Positions 56,456 through 64,000 of a stretch of 64,000 nucleotides of DNA are shown here, piece by piece. Source of the DNA: Exophiala sp. HKRS030 (Eukaryota > Ascomycota > Eurotiomycetes > Chaetothyriales > Herpotrichiellaceae); the NCBI GenBank assembly GCA_023897205.1, contig JAHWDD010000010.1, positions 186,001 through 250,000 of the forward strand, given 5' to 3'. The notes beneath the pieces were generated by a model, which saw nothing but the letters and a program-made list of their open reading frames with translations, searched no databases and was not told where the DNA came from. The stretch's first letter is position 1; every line of letters begins with the position of its first letter. The position numbers and the translations under genes are program-made.

Positions 56456-57444
56456 AGATGATCTGGGATGCCAGAAACAAGATGAGAGCCCGCTGCGATG
56501 AGAAAGACAACGCCCAAGTCGTGTGGTTGAGAAGACCTTTCCCAAACGAAACGATCGTTCATAACCCCCAGGTTCCAAACTCGACTCACCAGGTGGTGGT
56601 GGTGGTGGTGGAATGTAGAAACTCCAAAGTTGGACAACATTTACCCACACAGGATCGAAATGGAGATATTCGCAATCCGAAAGATACAGACCTTGGTAAT
56701 CCCGGGTTACGGGACGACTCAGCCGTATCCGACCGGCAACCTTTTCCTTTCGTCCTGTCAAAAAGGGGCCAATAGAAGGTTGATGCAATGACACCTCGTT
56801 GTGTTGTGGTGCGATGCGATGCGATGCGTGGAGGTATGTGGAACGCGCAGTTCCTATATCTGGCGGAGCTACTTCCGTATGTCGCAGTGAGATGACTTGA
56901 GGAGTATGGGGGATGTAAGTTGATCTGCCTTTGCCGAAGCGGCTATTTTTTTTTCTGGTGGACTACGGCGTCGTCGTTCCTTTTCTTGTCTCACATACAT
57001 ACCATCTCGACAATGTCCATACTTTGTTTCTTGTCGTTCATATCCGTGCAGAGACGGGAACATGCACCCCGTGCAATTATTTCTTCAGACTACCCCCTAC
57101 GTACGGACTGCGAAAAATTTGTCTGAGTATCCTATTCACTGCCCAAGTCAAGTGTCAAGATTAAAAGACATTGCCTACACATGTGCGTGGAGAGTACGGA
57201 GTATAGAGTATGATATCTCCCTTGCCCCCCTCCCAACACCCTTTTTTACCTAGATCAAATATCAAGCCAGGGCAACACCCCGGCACTGTAAGAATACCAC
57301 GTCACCTGCTGACAAACTACAACCATCCAACTGCCCAAGTATACGCGACGTGTATATCCCGTACATCTCTTCCACTCCTACTACATTCACACACCCCCCT
57401 TTCCCCTCTTCTGCTTCTTCCGTACACTACTCTTGCCGCGTAGA
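56456..57444. other. Intergenic 1.0 kb, convergent
   Basis: Between the BIM1-like and HEX-1 stops. It contains a GGT trinucleotide run near 56591-56610 and a TACGGAGTA copy. No coding exon supported. Confidence 0.5.
57195..57203 (+). repeat. TACGGAGTA motif copy 12
   Basis: Exact copy, about 240 bp past the HEX-1 stop on the opposite strand. Confidence 0.8.
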
Positions 57445-58907
57445 CTACAATCTGCTTCCGTGAATGATCTTCATGTCGACCACGAGTTCCCGACCGCCGT
57501 CGTTGATCACGAGCACCCTGACGCTCCCGCAACCCTCGCCGAACGCGCGCTCGATCCTGGCGGACAGGCCGCCCTGGTCGACGACCGGCAGGCCCTGCTT
57601 GACGTCACCGGTCTCGGTCATGGCGACGACCAGGCCGTCCTGCCTGATGTCCAGGACGCGGTACTGCTTGAAGACGGGGCCGAGCATGGTCTGGACGACG
57701 ACGCTGGGGGCCGGGTTGCTGATGAACGAACTCTCCTCGTGCAGCTGGCGGGTGAAGAGGTCGACGCCGAGGTAGCGGTACTGGCCCGTCTGGCTGCTCA
57801 TGCTGATGCGGATGACCTGCGACGGCCGGCCCTGCAGCAGCAGGATGTCGCCGATGCGGATGAAGTGGCACTGGATGGGCACGCCCTTGCCGCCGAACCG
57901 GGGCTCGACGTACCGGACCTGCTCGCGCGACGGCCCCGACGAGGAGCCGCCGGCGGGGCCGCCGTCGCGCTCGCCGATGACCACCTCGTCGCGTTCGTCG
58001 TGGTGGCGGTGGTGGTGGTGGCCGCCGCCCGAGAAGGGGTGCATGATCCGGTCGGCCGCGCGCTCCACGCCGCGGCGGAAGCTGTGGTACTGACCTTCGT
58101 CGTCGTAGTAGCCCATCTTGCCGGGTGTTTCTTCGGTGGTGATTTGTTCCTTCTGGACGGTGACGTCTGCCTGCACGGGTCGACGGCGCTCGTATTCGAC
58201 GTCGTACGTGGGGTCGAGGCGGCGGCGATAGTCTCGCTCGGTGATGTCGAGTTGGGTCTCGTAGGCGCGGGTGTCGTAGGCTTGTTGTTGTTGCCTTCCG
58301 ACGTCGACGTGGTCTCTGGTTTCGCGGCGGTCGATGTCTATGTCAACGTCGACGTTGCGGGTGAACTCAGCGGGTCCTCGATACCTGACAAAGCACGGGG
58401 CGTCATGTTAGTTAGCTGGTTCTCTGTCTTTCACGTTTTGATCGACCGGGCCGAGGTCAATGCGGTGAATGGTCCATGCACCCTCGGGGTTTGAGGTGTG
58501 CACGGTTGGGGTCATGACATGGAAAATGGATCCGACATACTTTTCTCGACGGAGTTCAACTTCTGGGTATCTTCGATCACGTTCCTCGTAGATACGGACG
58601 TCTTCTTCCCGTCGGGTTCCCTGTTGCTCGCGGCGTGGACGGTTGGATTCCCTGGTGGTGATGTCGAGCTCTTCCCTGGAGAATCGAGTATCTTCCCGTC
58701 CGACGCGCGAGGGTTGTTGTCGGGTGTCCGCTTCTACCTTTGTAAAGGTGGCAGACGTCTCCTCTGTGGAATTTTGGGCGTCACTCCTGTACGTAGACGG
58801 GAAGACACTGACGGGGATGGGGACTCGGGCGTCAAAGTCCAGATTGACCAGACTAGAGGCGTCTCGAACTCTCGGGTTACCTTTCGGCAGTCGAGAGTAA
58901 GAGACTT
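57445..58907 (-). CDS. hex1: Woronin body major protein HEX-1, first exon unresolved
   Basis: HEX-1 self-assembles into the crystal core of the Woronin body, the peroxisome-derived organelle that plugs septal pores after wounding. The C-terminal domain is eIF5A-like: IRIGDILLLQGRPSQVIRIS, YLGVDLFTRQLHEESSF, PSVVVQTMLGPVFKQYRVLD, MTETGDVKQGLPVVD, ending GSRL, a PTS1 peroxisomal signal. Exons: 57445-58384 and 58541 to 58904 or 58907 (intron 156 nt). The Met of MGYYDDEGQYHSFRRG (58116) matches the start of the short Neurospora form and would give 223 aa. Upstream the frame stays open for about 210 more Arg/Glu-rich codons with no Met, entering through an acceptor, so a long form needs an upstream exon I could not place. 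Confidence 0.93.
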
Positions 58908-59667
58908 CTTAGGAAAGAAGGAAGAAGGAGAAGGAGAAGGAGATGGTGGAGGAGTGAGAAGAATGGAGTCAATGCACACACGCTTGGGAACAGGACAACA
59001 GGTGGTCTGGGGGGGACGCAGTTCGTTTCAATGTGGAATGAATTAGAAGAGAGGAAAAGAAGAAGAAAGAGAGAAAGCAAGGTTCAAAAAGAGGCCAATG
59101 CTAATTTAAGGGAGTGATTTCAACAACACATGCAGGTCTGCCCAGCGTTCGGGTCAGCAAAACAAAATACCCGCCAACAACAACAACAACGGCGACGACG
59201 ACACCGTGTAATAACTCCGTACGGGGTGACGAGTGTACTGTACTGTTCCTAGGTAGCTCGGTACCTAGGTACTCGTATACTCGGTAATAAAAGTCCATAC
59301 GTATCCCGCCAGTACTAGAATTACCAGTCAGTGACCGGAGAGAATGTGATGGTGATGGATCCATCGAAACAACAAACATCAAAAAGTGACTTGTTGCTCC
59401 GGCAATATCAGCCACTAACAACCAACAAGGAATAGTGTGTGTCTCAGGAGGAGAAACTACGAAGGATCCGGGATTCCGTAGTCTCTCGACGATGCCCATC
59501 ATGTTCCGAGGTTCAAAGGACGAGGACACGAGTACACAAGTTATTTATTTATTACTTATTATTTATTATTTTGGCAGTCTGATGCTGATGCAATACACGT
59601 ATTTTTGTTTCATCATTACCGAGCACAGAGGGAGATCGAGGGCCCTCCATGGAAACAGAAACCACTG

Positions 59668-59676
59668 TACTCCGTA
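59668..59676 (-). repeat. TACGGAGTA motif copy 13
   Basis: Exact copy, read as TACTCCGTA on the plus strand, running straight into a TATATAAG sequence. Confidence 0.8.
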
Positions 59677-59893
59677 TATAAGAAGACACAAAGAACTCGT
59701 CACACTTTCGAGAACGCATCGTGTATCTCATCGATTGGTCCAGTTGCCAATCCACCACCACCACTTCCTACAATACAGCTGCCTGATCACATCTCTGTAA
59801 CCCGTAGCGAGGCGGAGCACAGCAACGCACCTCCGTTGTCCAAATCTGCACATGAAAAGAGTCTTTGACATAAAACAAAACCAAGGCGTGGCT

Positions 59894-59902
59894 TACGGAG
59901 TA
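59894..59902 (+). repeat. TACGGAGTA motif copy 14
   Basis: Exact copy, 490 bp downstream of the BEACH-gene stop in that gene's direction. Confidence 0.8.
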
Positions 59903-60391
59903 AAAGTGAGGGCTTCATCCAGTCATGGAGCAGCAGCCAGACATGTACAGTACAAAAGGCCTCTCTTGTACGTCTTCAGCTGGCCCAGGATTGTCGACTG
60001 GCTTCCCTGCAGTATTTTTTCGCCGGCTACACATCTATCTCCCTCATGTTATTTCATGTTATTTCACATGTCAATTGCCATTGGCGTGTGAAATACTGTC
60101 CGGAGTAATTGATTCATCATTGTATATCTCTATTCCATTTTCACCACCTGTACTCCATATGGAGAATGACTTTTTTAATTCATCGCTTCTATCGCAGGAT
60201 TTATTGTTTTTTTTTCTCCCCCCAAAACAATCCAATACCTTCCAATACCAACCCAGGGAAGACAGCCAACCACTCATTTCATATTCCAATCCCACCTATC
60301 GAGTGTCAGTGGTGCAGTACGCCTCGCTATGCTTGTGAATTCAATCAAGTAATCATGCCTCATGCAGCTGACACAATCCAGTCGCTGCCCT

Positions 60392-63300
60392 TCAATGTCT
60401 TTGGACACAGTTCCACTCATACTGCATTCATGATTAGCTGGATGGATGCCATTTATCTCTTATACGGAAGAACTCACCACTCGGCCGTCTTCATCCCCAG
60501 TGTACACCAGTTGTGCCATGGGAAGGATACAACTAATGCCAGCATTGACGTTGGCTCCATCATCCCTGTTGTTATCTGCATGATTCAATTGACGAATGAG
60601 TTCCAACTCGAATCGTCCTCCACGCGCGACTTTGCTCCAGATCCGGACTTGGCCCCTCTTATGGCCCGTGAAGACAAGGTCTCGTTCAAGCCACTCATTG
60701 CCAGCTCCTTCGTAGCATGCGCACGAAACAATGCTTTCTTGTAACCGATCTCCGGAATCCTGCCGTAGTATTCGGTCACCGTTGAGCGTGTACATGCTGA
60801 TCTCATGGTCATGACATAGCACGATATTCCCGGTAACGTCGTTGATCGCTGCACATGTTACTGGAAGCCGGTCATCAAGCATGCGGTTGAATTCACATCG
60901 GTTGAGGTCCCACAACATGACCTGCCCATCTGATGATGCAGACAACAGTGCGTTGAAGGCTCTCGAAACCGCTAGCACCGTCACAGCTTTTCGGTGTCCA
61001 AATAGTGTTGCTCGCGGGTGCAATTCAACCGACTTGCCTGTGTCAATCACTGTCCAGACCGCAACCGTACAATCAGCGCCTGCTGTGACCAACGTTCTTG
61101 AATCGGTAAACAGAGCACACGACAATTGCCCAATGTGTAGATGCTCGAAAAGGCCAATCTGCTTGCGACTCTCCGTCGAATAGAAACGGACGCTGTTGTC
61201 GGAGAACCCCCATTCCATATACATCTCGTAGTCTGGAGGTATGTTAAGCCGGAATGCACCTGAGCACAACAATCGCTCAGATTTCCATGACCAGCTCAGA
61301 GATGCAATCCTTTCTTCCGTTTCCAAAAGGGTCGAGGGAACCCGAGTCAAAGACTCTGCAGCCGTATCTAAACGTTTGTATCGGTGGCGTGTCTGTTCTC
61401 TTGCTGGGTGGGGTTTCGTGAAAATCTGATACGGGGTCTGGCCGAAGTTGTGAATGACTCCTATCGTCGCCAACCGATCTCGGGGGTCAGTGATGGAATC
61501 AAGGTCGCGAGCACCCTGGTACGACAGGTAGTGGAAGACATTGACGGCTTCAACCGCAGCTTCCCCTTTCTGCTTGCAGCCGAAGACGAGGTCAATCCAC
61601 TTGTGCAGATTCTTGCTGACAAACGGACTTTCGAGAGCCTCTCGTTGCTTGGCTATAAATATTCTGGCATCACCTTTTGCCCATGGCGGTAGCTCGACGT
61701 TGCCAATCGATTCGCTCGAGTTTTGCCTCGTCCCGAAATCAAAGTTGTTGACGTTCACCAAGAACTCAGGCAAGTAGTAGAACTCGGGCGTCAGTTCACG
61801 CACGTCTGTAGGGATCAAGCGCGACGCGGACTTCCAGGCTCCTTCGATAGAGAAGAACATGCGATCAGGATGGTCGAACGTTCCACCTTGTAAGAGTAGA
61901 TAGGATTTGACGAAAGGTTGCAACCGGATCAAGTATGAAGTTACAATCATGGCGGACGAGTAATGTGTCCCATAGTGGAAAGCCGGAGTACTGGCATCTC
62001 CCATCTCCGCCAGGGCCTCATAACGTTCACGGAATTGTCTTTCTCGTTCCGCCATCTGGCACCCCATGGGTTTGGAAAGATCGCGAAAACTTCGAGGGTC
62101 GGACAGATCTAATTCGTCGCTTGTATAGTCTGCGATGACCCAGGGAAACACAGGATATTGCGTCAGATCATTGTACGTTCTCCCCGCCATTGTGTTGACG
62201 AGCATGAGATAGTGGAAGTTTGACATTTCTCCTTTCTGCCACTTTCGAGTCGCAGCAAGGTAGTTCGATTGTTGGCCAAACACATTGGCGAACTTTGAAC
62301 CAAGAGTTTGTGGCTCGTCGTCGACACTCCTCAACGTTTCGTACCGCCAAGCTGTCTCGGGATGTGCAGCACTCAGCGCGCTGTGAGATGGCGATTTGGC
62401 GCTGACGAGGCTATGCAACTCATTCCGAATAGGGGGAGAGATGACGGTCAGCAGATAGCTTCTGCCATCACTGAAGAAGATCTCGATCGCCACATCTCGA
62501 AACAAAAAACGTCGCTTTGACACACTGATGATCTCCGACCATTTCCAACTGCGAGTGCCATGCTCTTCGTTCCTGGAGACATTCTTCTTGTCTGCAACGT
62601 CTCGCCCAGATATCATCCTGACGTAGGGGTCACGCTCCTCCTCGGGCGCTTGCCAGACATTCACAATCTCTCCATCTGCTCGCTGGAAGAAATTGTCGAG
62701 GAGATAAATGTAGTCTTTGCCAAGGATGAGTAGACCTTCGACAGCTTCAAGTCCAAGAATCCGGGAAATATTGGCGACATGCTTGACCTGATCGCCTCGG
62801 TGAAGACTCCGCATAACTTTGCGATTCTTGTCCTCGAAATCGTCTAGCTCGACATTAGGGTCTTCAACCATCTCGAAACTATCATCGCCTTCTACCACTT
62901 CGCTCTGTTGCTCGTTCTCGTGATTATTGACCGAGTCATCTGGCTGCTGTTGACCATAGGATTCCTCCTCGATTTGAGGGAAAGGTTCAGTACCGGTGTT
63001 GATGTGTTTTGGTGTTGCAACCATAGGAGTCGCTCCACCGGGAGTTGCGCCGATGGCCTCAAGGTTAGATATTTTCGTATTACGAGTGTCGAGCCTCAAT
63101 GGCGGCAACTCTGATCCTTTTCGCTTCGGTTGGTCATTTTCTGCTTTGCTGAAGTCCTCGTGAAGTCGCATGCGCATTCTATTCCGGCCTTCCGTCTGGT
63201 CAAGCCGCCATTTTTGGTCCTTTTTGGCATAGAACAACCCTCCAGGTCTGCTGGTGTCCCTTTGCATTCGATTGAAACTGGTCTCAGTATAAAGAAGGTC

Positions 63301-64000
63301 GTCTTGTTGGTCCTGCAATAGCCGCTGATGTTTGAGGTATTCTGACGAATATATATTGGCTGTCCAGTTCTCAAATGCTAGTTCATGCCGGCGGATCAGA
63401 TCTTCCCGATCAGCTTCTTCTTGTGACCACTGCCTCACCTTCTCGCGTCTGCGGGAAATCCTCAAGCGTCCGTTCTCTTCAGTACGCTTATTCTCGTTGG
63501 CCACGAAGCTAGTCCACTGTTTGGACAGTGTATCGAAGAACAACGTGTCTAGCTCATCTCTGTGCTCATCAACCCAATGCAGGAAAGCCTCGTTGTCGAG
63601 CTCCACAACCTTTGCAAAACCAGATGTCAGGCCCATTTGCTCATTTGTATCAGTCTGACCGAATATGGCCGAAGCTTCATCGGGCTTTTGAACGAGTATG
63701 ATTCTCCAAAGATTAGCCGCTGTTTGCCGAACAGCATCCGTGGAGGAGACTAGATTTGCGTAAAGCAAATAGCAAACGAGTTGCAAATTACTCGATTGTG
63801 TTTCTTCGGCAGAGAGTAAAACTGTTTGCCAATAAGTCAGCTTTTCCAGAAAAGGCAACGATTCATTGTCCTGGATTGAAGACAAGCTGAGCAGGACAGT
63901 TCGAAAGACAACAGCACGAATAATCGCAATTGTTTGCGCGCACAGCCGGACACTCTTCATCTTGGCTATGTCAGGACGTTGAAGGTACTCAAGAATGGAA
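60392..64000 (-). CDS. BEACH-domain WD-repeat protein (Beige/LYST-like), 5' partial
   Basis: C-terminal part (about 1,180 aa) of a very large scaffold protein in vesicle and lysosome/vacuole trafficking. The frame stays open through the right edge (SILEYLQRPDIAKMKSVRLC), so the start is outside. Landmarks from the Met at 63960: a PH-like BEACH preface near residue 400 (GLLILGKDYIYLLDNFFQRA), the BEACH domain at about 578-846 (NFHYLMLVNTMAGRTYNDLT, YPVFPWVIADYTS, FHYGTHYSSAMIVTSYLIRL), then WD repeats (TLVTAGADCTVAVWTV, ALLSASSDGQVMLWDLNR). A 56-nt intron (60422-60477) precedes a 30-nt last exon that completes GRVYEWNCVQRH and stops. The BEACH-to-WD order and the terminal sequence fit fungal Beige homologs. 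Confidence 0.94.

Larger units (their letters stand above)
58908..60391. other. Intergenic 1.5 kb (holds unresolved HEX-1 5' exon)
   Basis: Upstream of HEX-1 on the minus strand and downstream of the BEACH gene. The polypyrimidine tract and acceptor of the HEX-1 upstream intron lie at 58908-58960. Candidate first-exon ATGs on the minus strand exist near 59297 and 59490-59529, but none can be chosen. Two exact TACGGAGTA copies and one variant (59213) occur here. Confidence 0.5.

Noticed and set aside
57433..58494. 353-codon plus-strand frame opposite HEX-1
   Set aside because: It is antisense to a clear HEX-1 gene; the opening comes from third-position GC bias. The peptide is a low-complexity Val/Ala/Asp-rich string with no domain.

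Overview
The window is nuclear DNA of a filamentous ascomycete (Pezizomycotina). The coding regions carry short phase-correct introns, mostly 47-65 nt, with GT..AG ends and CTGAC/CTAAC branch sites. The best taxonomic marker is a HEX-1 Woronin body gene ending in the peroxisomal signal SRL, because Woronin bodies occur only in Pezizomycotina. An SPT8-type SAGA subunit, an Hrr1/SAD-3-type RNAi helicase, a BIM1-type copper protein and a BtgC-type glucanase fit. I could not fix the order; an Aspergillus-like or black-yeast relative is possible. I see no tRNA, rRNA, transposon, CRISPR or prokaryotic feature.

Layout. 0-1 kb: 3' end of a FAD monooxygenase. 1.8-6.2 kb: a 1,442-aa disordered protein. 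7.4-8.6 kb: transaldolase. 9.7-10.9 kb: NmrA-like protein. 11.2-13.8 kb: a PFA5-type palmitoyltransferase and an ABM-fold protein. 15.2-17.1 kb: a protein with a PigL/STAND-like N-terminal domain and a repeat tail. 18.0-18.4 kb: a small Cys-rich zinc protein. 21.4-23.9 kb: a DUF8035-type RD-rich protein. 23.9-31 kb: a gene desert. 31-35.4 kb: a Gln-rich putative developmental regulator (DUF8032-like) with a long complex leader. 37.7-40.0 kb: SRR1-like protein and isochorismatase-family hydrolase, convergent. 40.8-45.0 kb: Hrr1/SAD-3-like helicase, divergent from Spt8 (45.7-47.7 kb). 48.1-49.4 kb: uncharacterised nuclear-type protein. 50.4-52.7 kb: GH17 glucanase. 53.2-54.1 kb: short-chain dehydrogenase. 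55.7-56.5 kb: BIM1-like protein. 57.4-58.9 kb: HEX-1. 60.4-64 kb: BEACH-domain protein, running off the right edge.

The genes are mostly unrelated housekeeping, chromatin, cell-wall and signalling genes; I do not see a biosynthetic cluster. The most unusual non-genic signal is a 9-mer, TACGGAGTA, with at least 14 exact copies, all outside the called coding regions, where about 0.5 is expected by chance.
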